The notes: generated by a model not told the origin, from the letters alone. Shown: positions 11,256 through 25,000, numbered from the stretch's first letter. The stretch: 64,000 bases of DNA from Ctenosaura bakeri (GCA_948474755.1 CAOLHI010000393.1:434001-498000), one strand, 5' to 3'. A program made the numbers and translations.

Positions 11256-13137
11256 CAAGAGCGGCAGGTCTGGGTGGAGTACGAGGCCATCGGAGTGCGA
11301 CAGGAGGTCCGGTGTTGTCGGGAGCCTGAGTAGATGGTCGCAAGCAGCCTCGAGCAGGGGCGTGAACCAGTGCTGTCTCGGCCAGTATGGGGCCACGAGG
11401 ATGGCGTCGGCTCGGTCGGTAAGGATCTTCGATATCACCCATCCCAGTAGGGGGAATGGAGGGAATGCGTAGAGAAGCCCCTTGTTCCACCGGAACTGGG
11501 AGGCATCGCTGATGGAACCTGGATTGTGGCTGGCCCTTGAGCAGTACCGACGGCACTTCGCATTCTGGCTGGTGGCGAAGAGGTTGATTGTCGGCTTGCC
11601 CCACCGGTCCTGGATCATCTGGAACGCCTTGTTGGAGAGGGAGCACTCGTGGTGGCAAGAGGTGTCTCTGCTGTGTTCATCTGCTGTGATGTTCTCCTGC
11701 CCGGCCAGGTGAACCACCACAGGATGGATTCCAAGCAAGACGCACCAGTCCCAGAGGTCGAGGGCTATGTTGAGGAGGGTGGTGGAATGAGTCCCTGCTT
11801 GCCTGTTGACATAGCAGACCGCTGTCGTATTGTCCGTGAGGATCAACACCGTGCGGTCTGTGACGAGGTGGCAAAACACCCTTAGCGCTTTCCAGATGGC
11901 CAGGAGCTCAAGAGCATTGATGTGGAGGATGGTCTCGTCATCGATTCACCGGCCTCAGACTCTGAGATCTCCGCAGTGAGCTCTCCATCTGAAGAGGGAG
12001 GCGTCCGTCATCACTGTGACTTGCAGGGCAGCCCCCTGGAATGGCATTCCCAACAGGAGGTGGTCGTAGGACTGCCACCATAGTAGGGAGGAATGCACCT
12101 GTGGAGGCAGTCGGAGCAGCAGTCTCTGATCGTCCAGCAGCGGGTTGGAGGCCCGAATGAACCGGTGCCGGGGAGGCCTCGCACGAAGCCTGGAAAGGTA
12201 GGTCACAGCGGTAGTGGATGCCATGTAGCTGAGGAGCTGTTGGATTCTCCTTGCCGTTACTGTTGGGGCATTGTAAACATGCGACACGGCCCGGTGAAGT
12301 GTTTGTGCACAGTCTATCGGCAGGTAGGCCCTGGCCGATACCGAGTTGAGTGTGGCACCGATGAAGTCCAGCACCCTCGCCGGCTCGAGGTGGAACTTCT
12401 TCGGGTTGACCCGGAGCCTGAAACGGGTCAGAAGGGTCAGGGTCTGGTGGATGTCACTGTAAAGTTTCTTCCTGCAGGATGCCACCAAAAGCCAATCGTC
12501 CAGATAAGGATAGATGGAGACGCCCTTCATCCGCACTTATGATACCACTGGGGCCATGCATTTGGTGAAGACCCTGGGCGCAGTCGAGAGTCCGAATGGT
12601 AACACCTCGTACTGGTAACAGGTGTCGTCGACCGCGAACCGTAGGTATCGTCTGTGCTGCGTGCGAATGGCGATGTGGAAATAAGCATCCCGAAGATCGA
12701 TGGAGACGAACCAGTCCCCTCAACGAAGGAAAGGCAGGATCAAGGATAGCGTAACCATCTTGAACCTTTTGGGGCGGATGTAGTCGTTCACCCCTCTGAG
12801 GTCTAGGATGGGCTGCAGGGTCCCGTCTGCCTTCGGTACTGTGAAGTACTGGGAGAAGAAGTTGGTGGTCTTGGCTGAAGATGGGAGGCGCCCAATCACT
12901 CCTTTGTGAAGCAGGGACTGGATCTCTTCCAGCAGGGCCGAGCTGGCCAGTGTGGAATAGTAGACGCCTCGCAGTGGAATATCTTGAAACTCTATGGCTA
13001 GCCAAGACGGATAATGGAAAGTACCCAAGAATCCATCGTGACTTGACGCCACTCTGCGAGGTGCCTGGCCAGGCTCGGCTGATCTTGGAAGGCTGCTGGC
13101 AGGCTAAAGGATGGATGCGGTGGTGACCTGCGTAGGC
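11199..13137 (-). pseudogene. DIRS RT-RNase H, decayed (copy 1)
   Basis: Three pieces in one frame (12720-13052, 11955-12536, 11199-11879) cover the RT fingers, the YLDDW palm with RNase H start, and RNase H end with the [10 protein letters not shown] tail. At least three in-frame stops separate them. One, after LPFLR, is a CGA-to-TGA change typical of CpG decay. Confidence 0.9.
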
Positions 13138-13208
13138 GGTCAAAACCGGGACTTTGCCTCGGACGAAGATTTCTTTGACGACGAGGCTGGGTGCCGCCGG
13201 AACAATCT

Positions 13209-15610
13209 TCAGCCAGAGGAGACAGTCGATGGTCGAGACTGGACCGACCGAGATGACTGCTGCAGGAAGGTTGAAGATGAAGACCTACGCCAGGACAGTC
13301 TTGAAGTGAAGGACCGACGGGGCTGGGACAGCTGGTTGATCCCCATCTTCTTGGCGGTTAGTCGCGCCTTGACGATACTATCCATAGTGTTGTTGGTCGC
13401 CGAGTTGAAGAGCCCCTGGCCATCAAAGGGGAGGTCTTCAATCCGCTTCCGGCTGCAGCCCTCCTGCAGCCCTGAGAACTGTAGCCATGCATGCCTGCGG
13501 AGAGTGACGGAGCCCACCATCACCCTCGAAGCAACCTCCACGGTATGCTTCGAGGAGATAATCTGTTTGTTCGCGATGGCGACGGCCTTGTTAAAAAGCT
13601 GCACTGCGGTCAGATGATTGTCGTCCGGAATGCCTGCCAAGAGGGGAATGAAGCAGTCCAGCAGGCTGCGGAGGTAGGCCGCAAGACACGGCTGTGTGTT
13701 GGACGCCCTAGTTATCAGCGAGGAGGCGGTGTAAAACCTCCTGCCGAAGGTGTCCAACTTACATCCCTCACGGTCCGGCGGGGTGGTGTGTGCCCTATTG
13801 CCACCCTTGGTTTGGGTGGACTCCACAACAATGGAGTTTGGTACCGGATGGCTGAAGAGGAACTCTGTGTTCTCCTTCTGGGTCCGGTATAGATGTTCTA
13901 GCTGGTGTGGTATGGGCTGTGCAGAAGCAGGCTTGACCCACGATTGCTTTATGGTCTTCATGAGCTTTGGCAGGACAGGCAACGGCGTGGTTGTCGGCTG
14001 CTGAGCCTCCACATACTGGAAGACCGGGTCTTCCTCCTCGGGTGCCGGTTCCACTACCTTCAGCCCAAGGGCCGTAGCCATTCGGAGGAGAATGACTGAG
14101 AATTGTTAGACATCCTCCAACGTGGACTCCAGTACCGGCTCCCCAAAAGCCAAGGGAGGCGACTCGTGGGACGCCGGAGTAGAGTCTTCGGAATCCATCT
14201 CCGATTTGTAAGACTGGGAGGACGGAGTCGGGGACCTCAAAGGAGACCTGTCCCTCAATGTTCTATGGGGAGGTCAGTCCGATGTCGTCAGTAGGGTCCC
14301 CGCTGGTGTCGATACCGCCGGCATGGTCCTTGTCGGTACCGTTGTTGCGGGCAAGGTCGCCGCCGAGGGAACAACAGCCGAGCGTACCCTGGTCGCTTGG
14401 GTGACTGTGGTCGAAGGCTGGGCCGCCCGAGTCAAGGTGACTCCAGACGCTGGGCGGGTAGTGGTCGATGTGACCCTTGGGGGAGGGGAGACAGCCCTGT
14501 AAGGAGGTGTGTGCTCCCTTGGTCTCGGATGGTGTGGAGAAGGGGAGCGGCTCCGCAAGCGTTGATGCCAGGAGCTACGATCCTCTCTGACCGGCGAGCG
14601 GGATCGTCGGTACGGGACCCAGTGCCTGGGGTCAAGGTGGTACCGGTCCCTGTAAGATGGTGAGTACAACTTATAAGATGGCGGATTGTCGTGCCATTCG
14701 TACTTATGGGCATACCTGCCGAGGTGAGAGGCAGAAGTGTAGGCCGAGCCAGTTGAGGGGTGGGAGTGTGGCACCTCTTCGTGTACCTCCCGGCGGTGCG
14801 GTGATGGCGGCCTGACTCTCTGCTCGGGTGAATGGGAGACGCTCCTGCCCGAGGCTATCGAATGCCTGGGCGAAGGCCGGTGTTGGGCCATCGCATCCGC
14901 CCAGCGGTCGACTGATCGACGGTGACTCAGCGGGGCTCCACAGCCGTCAAGATAGGTGGCTCCGAGGAAGGCAAGACCTCCACGGCCTGCTCCTCATCTG
15001 ACACCTCCAAGACCTCTTTTAGTTCTGACTACTCTCCTGGGTCCTCAGGGAGCTGGGTGAGCGGAGGTGTGGGGAGGCGAACCTCCCGAGGTGGAGAGCG
15101 TCACTTCTCCTTCTCCTTCTTCTCTTTTTCTCTGCTACTATCCTGTGTAGCAGGACGTTTCTTCTGGGCCGCGGTCGGTGGCCTAGCTGACTTGGAGGCC
15201 TGCGAGTCCTCGGAAGCCCTTTTCGTTGTTTTGGCAGCTGCCAACAACTTAGGGATTCTCAGAAACGCAGAGATGGATGGTCTCGATGCCGGTTCCGAGC
15301 CCGATACCGACGAGGTGGACGGTACGGCAGCTGCCGATGCCATCGGCGATGAAGTCGCTTGTCCAGCCAATGGTGTCTCGGACATCTCGGGGCGTCTCTT
15401 GGGCTCCTCCTTGGCCTGTAAGGACTGTTCCCAACAGTGGGATTTAAGCCTGGAGGAGTGGTTGTGCAGGGTTTGCGATGTAAACTCCCGGCAAATGGGG
15501 CAAGCCCGGATGTTATGGGACTCGCCCAAACAGAAGAGACACTCACGATGTTTATCCGAGAGCGCGACTTTCTGCTCACAGGAGACACACTTCTTAAAGA
15601 GAGCAGACAT
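13209..15610 (-). pseudogene. DIRS Gag-like, decayed (copy 1)
   Basis: The N-terminus [14 protein letters not shown] starts at 15610. The RS-rich middle (about 14274-14891) and conserved C-terminal part (13209-14081) lie in a different frame, so at least one frameshift is present. The frame stops early (PSTVSSG) compared with copy 4. Confidence 0.88.
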
Positions 15611-15810
15611 AAGCTAGAGTCCGAAGTGGAGACCAGAAGAAGTCGAGAAGAAAAGTCCGAAGAAAGACGAAAGACGATGAAGAAGGGAGAGGGGGAAATA
15701 CCAAATCCGATCCAAAATCCAAAGCCGAAGTCAAAGCCAAAATCCGAAGTCAAAAACAGCACAAACAGCAAGAAGAAACCAAGCCACTAGCAAAGAACCT
15801 TCCGTTTGCA

Positions 15811-15982
15811 ACAGCGGACGAGAAAGAACTGAGGAGAGACCGTTGTTCAGCGGGAGGAGCATGCGCAGTACCGGCATGGGGGAGGGGTTCCCGCCAAGCT
15901 ACTAAGCTCTAGAATCTTCCGAACGCTACCACGCAGGCGCGAAAGCTCCTAATGTGTGAGGCACAGAGACCACGAAGAAGAA
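15811..15982 (-). repeat. Copy 1 inverted terminal repeat, 5' (right) arm
   Basis: This arm is inverted relative to 9904-10058 and ends in three GAA triplets. Confidence 0.88.
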
Positions 15983-16009
15983 GTATGGTTCATGAAACCA
16001 GTTACTGGA

Positions 16010-16226
16010 GGCATATCCACACTAGTTAATAGTGCTGTATTCCACTTCAACTACCATGGTCGCATCCTATGGACTCTTGGCCTTGCAACTTGAAGCACTA
16101 GAGTTCTCTGGCAGAGAAGTTTAACTCCTCCCTAAACTGTAACTGTAACTGTAACTCCCAGGATTTAATAGGATCTTGAGATAGAAGCTGAAGTGGAATC
16201 ATAGTGCTATAATAGTTATGAATGGG
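16010..16226. mobile_element. MITE-like element, old diverged copy
   Basis: Recognisable arms remain (CACACTAGTTAATAGTGC, TTCCACTTCAAC, and AAGTGGAATCATAGTGCTAT). The palindrome is eroded. Confidence 0.6.
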
Positions 16227-17550
16227 CTCTAGGATTGGGATTGCTGACAAGTAAAAGAGAGAGAGAAATCTTGTTGTCTTACCTGTAATGATCTTTTCTG
16301 TAATGTTCTGTCTGGAACACTAAACTACTGGGAATCCCCTTGGCCAACATGAGGCAAGTACAGTACAGTGATTCCCCTCCCCTTTCCACAGATGAAAGGT
16401 TTGTTGCTTGGATCCCCTGTCACAAGCAGTAAGAACCAAAAGGAAAAGTTTTAGCAAAACTTGGGAAGCCCCACTACATGCTTCTCATTGTCAACATTAC
16501 AGCTCTCATACAGAAATGAGATATCCTGAACAGCTGGAATGCACAGAAGCAGAGCCATGTATGAAGCAGTCCTCAGGAAGCCTCTATAGGACTAGAAGTT
16601 GGGAATCACTTACAGAACTTTCCTGCTCCAGGCTGCATCCATCAAGGTGCAAATGTTTGGTTAAAGTATGATTAGTCACATTGCTGGCCTAAAGGGCCCA
16701 AGGAATATTACCACAGCAAACTGAAGTAGCAGCTTTTCAGTCAAACTAGAACGTTATTTCAGCAGAGATCCGTTTCCCCAAAGCTCTGCACACCTCAAAT
16801 AATGCTTCCAAGTGTGAGCTGTCTTGCCTAGTTGCTCATACTTCCTTTCCTGCAGATATCCAAGGTGAGAAAAAAATACCAAGACCTGAAAATCTATGCT
16901 ATAAACCACGCAAGATCTGAAGAACATCGTGAAATTATGACAATTTTTTTTTACAAGGAATACTTCAGGTCCAGATGAAAGGATGGTAGATACACTAGAA
17001 TACCTCTTTTTCTTTTCTGCAAGCTGCCAAAGGTTGTGCAGGGGAGTGTTCAACTGGTGGCCCAGGAGCTGGCTGAGTCTTGGGCCTGGGATCCAGCCAG
17101 TTCATAGGACTGATGGCCAAATGTGTCTGGCTTTGTCCCTGTATAGAAAAGACATGTGATAAATGATGAGAGGGAGCTGCTGCATCAAGGTCATAGCTCA
17201 GTTATCTTCATGGAGACTCCCATGTGTAAGGAAATTATGATCAGACCAGAGGTTCTGGGAGATGAGATTAGACCATAGGTCCCTCTCCATCACTTGTTCA
17301 ATCAGTGGCTTGCTCTATTATATATGACAACTTGAATGGATCATTTTCAACATCTCCCGCTTCACAACAAACTTGTGAACACCTGCAACTTTCCCCAAGT
17401 GCCTGAAGGATCAAAAAGCACAATTGCTGCAAATTTACTTTCACAGAGAAAAATTGCAGTTACCTTCCCTCTGAGTGGACACAATATGGAGAGCAACCAG
17501 GTGATGCTGCATGCATATTGCAGGGAGGGAATGAGCAAGAGGGACAAGCA
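16227..17550. other. No gene seen
   Basis: Intergenic sequence between the DIRS copy downstream of TOP2A and the interrupted SINE. Only short chance ORFs. Confidence 0.6.
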
Positions 17551-17930
17551 CAGTGTAGTGGCTTGAGCCTTGGACCATTTCTGCACTAGACTGTCCTAGT
17601 GCTATTATTCCACTTTCAACATCCTAGGGAATCCTGGAGTTTGCAGTTTTGGGAGGGGTCTCAGGCCCTATAACAACCTGAGGCCCCTCCCTAAACTGCA
17701 AAGTCCAGGATTCCATAGAATGCTGAAAGTGGAATAATACCATTACAACAGCCTAGTGCAGAAATGGACTTGGACTATGGCCCTGGAGACAAGGGTTTGA
17801 TTTTCTGATTGGCCATGAAAATGCACTGGGTGACCCTGGGCCCATCACACACTCTCAGCCTTAGAAAACCCTGTGATAGCTTTGCCTTAGGATCACCATA
17901 AGTTGGAAACAACTTGAAGGTACACAAGAG
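17551..17930 (+). mobile_element. Sauria-type SINE interrupted by a MITE-like palindrome
   Basis: The SINE head (AGTGTAGTGGCTTGAGCCTT) stops at 17574 and resumes at 17768 (CTTGGACTATGGCCCTGGAG). The tail (CACCATAAGTTGGAAACAAC) ends near 17930. The gap is filled by the palindrome at 17575-17767. Confidence 0.82.
17575..17767. mobile_element. Palindromic MITE-like element inside a SINE
   Basis: The arms CCATTTCTGCACTAGACTG and TAGTGCAGAAATGG are inverted copies. It interrupts a SINE, with CTTGGA repeated on both sides (one extra base on the right), consistent with a short target duplication. Confidence 0.82.
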
Positions 17931-18694
17931 AGAGAAGCAGACAGCTGTGGTACTGGCTTTGAATTCCAACAATAAACACTTTCCCCCCTCTATCATCTTC
18001 ACCTTGGCCCTTTCAGCATGGCATGGCTGCCCTGCAGTTGGGATATGGCAGTGCTCCACGGGTTGTGCTTCTGCATGCTGTTGTCACAGTCCTGCCATCT
18101 TGTTCCCACCAGTTGCGCGAGTGTGGTATTTGTAAAACAGAAAAAAATCCATTTTGCACTTACCATAGCATCGCACTGCTGCCTTTCCCAGCCATGTGGA
18201 AGAGCAGAAGTGCCCCGGTGACGCCTCTCTCCCCACCACCGCAATGGCAAATGCGAGGCTGTGTTGCAGAAAAGGTGAGGCCAGAGCACTCCCCTCCAGT
18301 GACCGGGCTAGGTGTGGAGGGGAGCATTCCTGGTGTGCTTTCCCTCCCTGCCAAGGCTACAACAAAAGGACTTCGCTGAGCCCCGTTGTGCTCATTGAGA
18401 CTCCTCAAAATGGAGCTCACTCTGAACAGCAATTCCCACTACACCCTCATTGCCTCAATAGTCCATGATCTGTTTTGCTGTTATTTGTCCTTCTCCCCCA
18501 CAGCTTTGGTATGTGTGCAAAAAGTTGCTCTGCCTTCTTCCCTTCCTCCTATGCAGAATGACTGGCAGCAGATCAGAGTTTGGGGAATCAGTCTTGTGGA
18601 AACCAACCATGGTTTGTTGTGATGCCTAAAAGCTACTATTCAGTGTAGAGAACAACAACACAGAGTCAGAAGCTAGGATTTCGAAACACATTCT
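17931..18694. other. No gene seen downstream of TOP2A
   Basis: Somewhat GC-richer sequence with overlapping short ORFs on both strands. None has recognisable homology or splice structure. Confidence 0.55.
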
Positions 18695-18918
18695 TCCAGT
18701 AGAAAAACATTTATTAAGCAAACATAAAAGCAGTGGAGGCTGAACAGAGTCAAAGAAACACAGAAAATATTTACAGAGACAGACATAACAATGATAAAAT
18801 TTTGTGCTATCAAGAAGGCAATTGAAAACATTTGGAATCTATTTCTTGGCCTTCTAAAGCAGACACTCTACTTTTTCTATTGAGATAGCTTGAGATGCAA
18901 ATAAGCTTTCTTTTCAAG
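18695..18918 (-). other. TOP2A: TOP2A 3' untranslated region
   Basis: This is the sequence between the TOP2A stop and just past the only AATAAA downstream. The 3' end position is estimated at 15-20 bases beyond the signal. Confidence 0.7.
18710..18715 (-). promoter_or_regulatory. TOP2A: TOP2A polyadenylation signal AATAAA
   Basis: A perfect AATAAA on the minus strand lies about 204 bases after the TOP2A stop codon. It is the first one downstream of the stop. Confidence 0.75.
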
Positions 18919-19056
18919 TCAGAACATCTCATCATCGGATTCTTCAAGATACTGGACAGGCTTTCTGGCCCGAGCCACCCTTTCATAGGATACAGCTGGA
19001 GCAGGCAAGTCTACATCTGAACCCATTGAAAATGACTCATCTATCTTCTTGGACTT
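18919..19056 (-). CDS. TOP2A: TOP2A last coding exon and stop
   Basis: The 45 codons run [20 protein letters not shown] to [17 protein letters not shown] and stop. The final residues match the chromatin-tether tail that distinguishes TOP2A from TOP2B. Acceptor TTGCAG is canonical. Confidence 0.96.
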   Translation of the reverse strand, partial: KSKKIDESFSMGSDVDLPAPAVSYERVARARKPVQYLEESDDEMF

Positions 19057-22000
19057 CTGCAAAGCAAAAAGAGGGGCTGTTAAATTCTCTGAAGGCACCA
19101 GAGCTGCCATATATGGATAGTTTATACTTGTTGAGGGGCAAAGGGATTTCCATATTCTATAACAAGAGTCGGCCAAATATAGCCCACTTTTATTGCCCCT
19201 AAAGTATCCCCCAATCCCCCACAGCCCTCAACTTTCTTTTTTAAATTGCAATTTTCAACCAATTTTTGCCCTTAAATCATGCAGAACCCCTTCCCAAATG
19301 AAAATATGCAAATATACCCACCCACCACAGAACCTCATGCTACTCCAAATATGTACATTTTCTTCTGCAGCCACTCTCAAAATAGCAACAGGAAGATACC
19401 TGCATTCACTTCTTGTCACAACTTTGAGAAAGTCTGCAGAGGAAAAGGTGTAAGCAAAGGCCAACCAAAATAATGAAAGGATTGGATTACTTCCCCCAGT
19501 GGGAAAGGCTGAAGGATTTCTCTTTAGAAAAGATTACTAGATGAACATTAAATTATGCTCTATTTTCCCTCAGTCTCTTCACATTTCCATGATGAGAGTG
19601 GTTGCAGAAGAAAATGGAGGTACTTGGAACTTGGTGCAGGGAGGTATAGCTCCATTGGGAGCAGGGAGGAGCAACTGGCCCCTGGTCTCATCCCTATTCT
19701 ATGGGGACCCTTTTTTCCCTTTGGGGCCATGTTGTTGTTGGTGGAGTAAGAGAGTACAATGTGGGGTAGCAAAGAGCTTGAGCAAGTGTGCTGGCTCTGG
19801 CTCAATGCCACTCCACACATTCTTTCTCTCTCTTTTTTCTCTCCCAACCACAGACACACACACACACACACACAGAGTCTCGTTTCTGTCTTTCCTTTCT
19901 TCTGCTGTCATCTAGCCCTCCCCTTCATATCAATATCTCTTTATCCAACTACAGCTTCCTCACTCTGCTCCATCCTGTGGTTAGGCATCCAAGAACACAC
20001 TTTCTAAATTCCACTCTCATCCTTGTTCAGCAGAGTGTCACACAGAACAAATAGGGAGTGGGTAGAGGTATAGAGCAGTGGAGAAGATGAGAAGCTAGTG
20101 GCTTCCATGTCCACAGAGGGGCTGAAAAGAGGGACCATGTGAATCAAAAGACAGAGTGTAACAGAGATGGGTAGGTCTTACAAACACCTTCAGGTATAGG
20201 CAAATATTCCCATATTATGCATGAAAAACTGCATCAGAAATACATGTCCTGAACCACTCTGTGACCCCACAGTGTATGTAAAAGTAGATTTTAGTTAGCT
20301 TATTTTCATGCAGAGCATTGTAGGCCTCCTAGGATGTTAAATATCTGGAAGCAGTTCAGTCATCTATATGTTCAGTTCAAGATGGCAATTCTTGAGACAT
20401 CCAAATTTGCCCATGTCTGCATGATCAAAGCATAGTCGAAGTGGAGCAGGGCTAGAAAATCCTTTAATATCATTCCCCATTTTGCAACTCAGGTGTTGGT
20501 GTGTGAGAAAATGTGAATAGTAGCAAACAAACCTTAAGTGCTGTTGTCTTTTTGACCGACTGGCCAAAGTCAGAATCTGAATCTTCAGAACCAGAGGAGG
20601 AGGAGGGCTTCCTTTTGGAAGGTTTCTTTGTCTTGGCAGGCACAGGCTTTTTGGAGGCTGCCCCATCTGTGCTGGATTCTGAACTCTTTACTGCTGTCTT
20701 GCTGGTTTTTGCAGCCACCTTTTTCTTAGAGAAAGCATCCATAATTGAAAGCTGGTTGTCTAAGGGCAAAGGAAACAATTAGACCCTTGAAGCCATAAGT
20801 TTTATTCTTTCTTCCAAAGAACTGGGCTTGCCTCAACATCATTTCCAAGCTTCTGCTTCAGAAGTGCACTCCATGATTATCAAATCAAGTAAGCTGAACT
20901 AAACTGAAACAAAATTCATATGACATGACACAGTATTGTGTAGGCTGAAGCAGCAAGAAAATCTGGGTGGATAAAGCCATTTCCTTGTGCTACTGTCAAG
21001 AAAGGCAGCCATTCATTATAAGCAGTGCTGGCAAGTGTCTGTGGACACTGGCTATTAGAACTTGCAAGAGTAGTTTATTACAGGACTAAAAGATGACAAC
21101 CTTTTTCTGCAAGGTATAGTGGGGGAAAAATGTGCATGAAGACCTTAGTCTTGGGCTGTTGAACAGGCAGTAATAGGTAATAGGTAAGTAGACTGCAGCT
21201 CAAGTAGGTTTCCACTTCTCCTCTGCCCACTCTTTCCTGAGAGAAAAAACAACTTGGAATGCCTACTATTATGTGCTACCAGCCACAGGAATACCACACC
21301 CCTTTGGGTAGTTGCACTCAGCAACCCACAGACCCACTTAGCCTTCCCTTTAAGAATAATCAGGTATGCTGAAGGCACTGGATACTGTTTCCCAAATACA
21401 CTAAATGTGCCTTTAATCTGTGAGCTCCTTTGTAGTGCATTAGCTAAAGCCTGCACTATTCATGCCTCTTTCTCATCCTCATCAGACAGAAGTGCTTTGG
21501 GGGCTGCATGGTATACAGGCTGAAGGCAAGTAGGGCAGCAGCAGCACCCAGGAGCATACACTTCCTAACCTCCTTGGCTGGCTGGAGAGTTTCTGGAGCA
21601 GCAGGTGCTTTTTCCTCCATGTACCTGATCTTTCCCTTGGGAAATGCTAGTGGGACATTGGGAACTCGACTTTTGATTTGGCCAGCAAGGTCAACCAAGA
21701 TGTAGACTCTTGAACATAATCAAGCCAACCAGCTGCCAGTAAGCACAGTAGACTCCAATCCGATGTTACTTCTGTGGGGCTCTACACCCTCGTCTTCCAT
21801 CTCCATCCCACCCACATCAACTTTTGGTCCTTTCTGGTCCTTGTTTTTCCCCAAGCCACAACAAATCAATAGACCGGATAATTTATTGAGATTCTGGTTC
21901 AGTCCTCCATGTAGGTTAATCTTTCCTCCTCAAGGTCAGCTACAATGTCAAATAAATGCTGAATCTGTTTGGCAGCATGTGGAAAATGATGCTACAGCTG

Positions 22001-25000
22001 AAGTTATGTGAATGTCTTGTCACCTGGAAGCAGACAAGCCCGGAACTGGGGGAGGCTCTTCCTACCATAAAAGAACCAAGCATATAGCTGTTACCTCCTA
22101 TGAGGGAATCTACAATCCACATTTACAGAATAAGCTGTCATCAAACAATTTCCCCACTCTTTTAACAGTAATAACAATGAATAGTTGTCCCTGAATGCAC
22201 AAACATTGGCAATAATCTTACCCTCAGCTGCATTTGTTGTTTTTCTGGCTGGAGCTCTCTTTTTAGGGGCAGGTTTAGGCAGCACATCAAGGCTTGAGAC
22301 TGGTTTTGCTTTTTCATCATAATCTTTAACATGAACTTAAATAAAGAGAAGACTCCAGTAAATTAACTTAAAAAAAGAGCAAGGTATGGAAGCATTTGAA
22401 ATAAAGATAGAGTACAAAAGGTAAATGATATTTTAAATCAAAAGATAAGTAAATCGATCACCTGCTTAAGGAAAAAGGCAATACACTAGGCACAGGCTGG
22501 CCAAGCGCAATTGGAGTGAGACAGCCCCACTTAGATGATCAGTTAGCTTTAAGACATGTAGCTTTTGTAGCAATCTCAGCATGGTGATGGAATGAAACAA
22601 AATTATGTGTGAACTCTTCATTCTCACCAATCTGCATACATTCATGAAGAGGGACAAAACTCTCTTTACTACTTCTAAAGCAAACCACAAGGCCTAAGAC
22701 TGTGGGATGACTTTAGTCCTTTAGCACCTCTTTCTGGCTTCTGTGTGAGACCACCTAAGGCCAAACCAAGACTACCAAGACTGTCCTGGATTCAGAGGCA
22801 TATTATAAAATGGATATTAACTTTCCCAGCCTGTTTCAACTAGTCAGCGGTTGGTACCCTCCCCCTGCCCAAACTCTTTTCTTTTGATACTGTTGCTGCC
22901 AACTCAGGAATGACACAGAGAGGAAAACAGCAACTGCACAAAGAACAGGAGAGAGAATACAAAGGGATACAAGGATACAAAAGATACAAAGAGGATACAA
23001 TCCTATGTGGGTAGAAAGAAAGAAGAGCCCACATGTGATGTAGTACAGAAAGACATGCTAATGAGCAGAGAGACAGAAGAAAGATGAACAATGAGAAAGG
23101 CTCAAGGAGAAGCAAGCACAAGGACAGGAGTGTGGGGAGAACGGGTTAAAAAGGCATACAGTTGAAGCTGTCAAGTTTAAATCTGTTTTAAATAACCACA
23201 GGTTGCCATAATATGCAGTACACAAAGCAGTCAGTTTTAAAAAAGAAAAAAGATCAAATAAATGATGGAGCAAGAAGCTTTGCCAGTTTGATTAAAGCCT
23301 AGCAGTTTAAAGTCTCTTTATAGGAAATGGCTACTGAAAAGGTCATAAAAATGCTTTTCTGTGTTATTACAGTGGTGTGTTCCTTTTATGTTTTTATCAA
23401 CCCCAAGTGGCCCTCAAGATCTGAACTGTGCCTGCTCGCCTCAGATTGTTCACGGCATCCTTATATAGCAGCAAGCTGAACTGTAAAATGCTCTAACAAA
23501 ACACACCTTGAAGCTTCAGGAAATCTCTTGTTTACAGAATGAACTCCCAAAGCAAGGAGATAATGCCGGGCAGTACCACACAGACATAAATAAAAAGAGA
23601 ATTACACTGACAGTTCTTTTGTCTGCACACTAGATTTCCTGGCTATTTTTGAAGTTTTGCTATCTCTTGTTAAAGTGCTGACAATGACTAGTGCTTATGG
23701 GAGCCAATGTTGGAATCCACCAGGGCAGCGTTTTGGCAGAATACTATCCAAGCACTCTCCGTCCACCTCACCAAAAATTCCTTGACATATTGTAGCTCAG
23801 GCTCTTTCAGTTTCAGCTCTTCTTGTGTGGAAAAAATATATGGGCCTTGGGAACAAGGTGACAGCTTTTAATCTGCAGAATTGCTGGGCAAATATTTCTC
23901 ACACTGAGGGAGAGGGAAGGAAGGATGACTAGCATAATACCTTATGAGAACATTGGTCCAACTTCACACATATCAATCTTGTTACTCTAACAGAAAGTGT
24001 TTGAATATTTGGATATATCAACCAGAGTCAAATTAAAAAAATAATGGGCGGGAACAGAGTCTGATTTTGACAACTCAAATGGGTCACTAAACTGTGTGAT
24101 ATACTTACTTGTGATAGCACTCTGTACCTCTGGTGGCTTAGAATCTTCTTTTCCTTTTGGTTCCTTTGTTTTCCTAGAATACAGAAACAATAATCTGGAT
24201 ATCTGGATTTAGACATATTCTTATTTTCATGGGCTTGCTCTAATTTTGCATAGAAATTGTATATAATATTGTAGCTGAACACTGTAACACTTTTGGAACA
24301 TTTCAGTAAATGAAATAGTTTCTACTAAAGAAAACTGAGGCAGACACAGTTCTGACACACATATAAGTGGAAAATTAGGATAACTAAACAATGGGATGAG
24401 TATACTTAAATCCAAATAGGAAAAGCAAACAATGTCTTTGAGGGATGATCAGAATTTACAGCAGTAGATGAACTTCCAAGCTATACCTTCAAAAGAATGA
24501 AACAAGGTTGTAGAGGGCATTTTCCTGAGATCATGGACAGCCCTCACAAACCATGGGGCTAGATGGAAAATAATCGGACCCCACAAAAAAGTTTCCCATT
24601 ATGAAACAAGAGAAGAACAGGTTGCTTACCTGTAACTGTAGTTCTTTGAGTGGTCATCTGTGCCCTCACACACTAGGAGCTTTCGCGTGTGCGCGGTAGC
24701 GTTCAGAAGATTCTAGAGCTTAGTAGCTTGGCGGGAACCCCTCCTCCATGCCGGTACTGCGCATGCTCCTCCCGCCAAGCAACGGTCGCTCCTCAGTTCT
24801 TTAGTCCGCCGTAGTAACACAGGGACCTGAAAAAGAGGGGAAGGCAGGGCGGGTGTGTGTGAGGGCACAGATGACCACTCGAAGAACTACAGTTACAAGT
24901 AAGCAACCTGATCTCCTTCTTCGTGGTCTCTGTGCCTTCACACACTAGGAGACTGTGTAGCTTACCGGTTGGATGGTGGGTCAGGTCCTATAGAACGGAA

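Larger units (their letters stand above)
9861..15982 (-). mobile_element. DIRS-type retrotransposon, decayed copy (copy 1)
   Basis: The element is 6.1 kb, in the same family and orientation as the intact copy, and lies 2.7 kb downstream of the TOP2A poly(A) signal. Both terminal repeats and the internal complementary region are retained. All three frames are broken by stops and frameshifts. Confidence 0.94.

Noticed and set aside
12093..12542. Plus-strand ORFs inside DIRS copies (for example 149 codons here, 231 codons at 14922-15617)
   Set aside because: They are antisense shadows of GC-rich DIRS coding regions; no protein motifs appear in them.
9861..15982. Gypsy or endogenous retrovirus identity for the 6-kb elements
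   Set aside because: There are inverted rather than direct terminal repeats, a tyrosine recombinase instead of a DDE integrase, no protease motif and no env. DIRS fits all features.
1..18690. A neighbouring host gene downstream of TOP2A (for example a single-exon connexin, as in mammalian synteny)
   Set aside because: No long host ORF or set of splice-compatible exons was found in this stretch; any such gene must lie outside the window.
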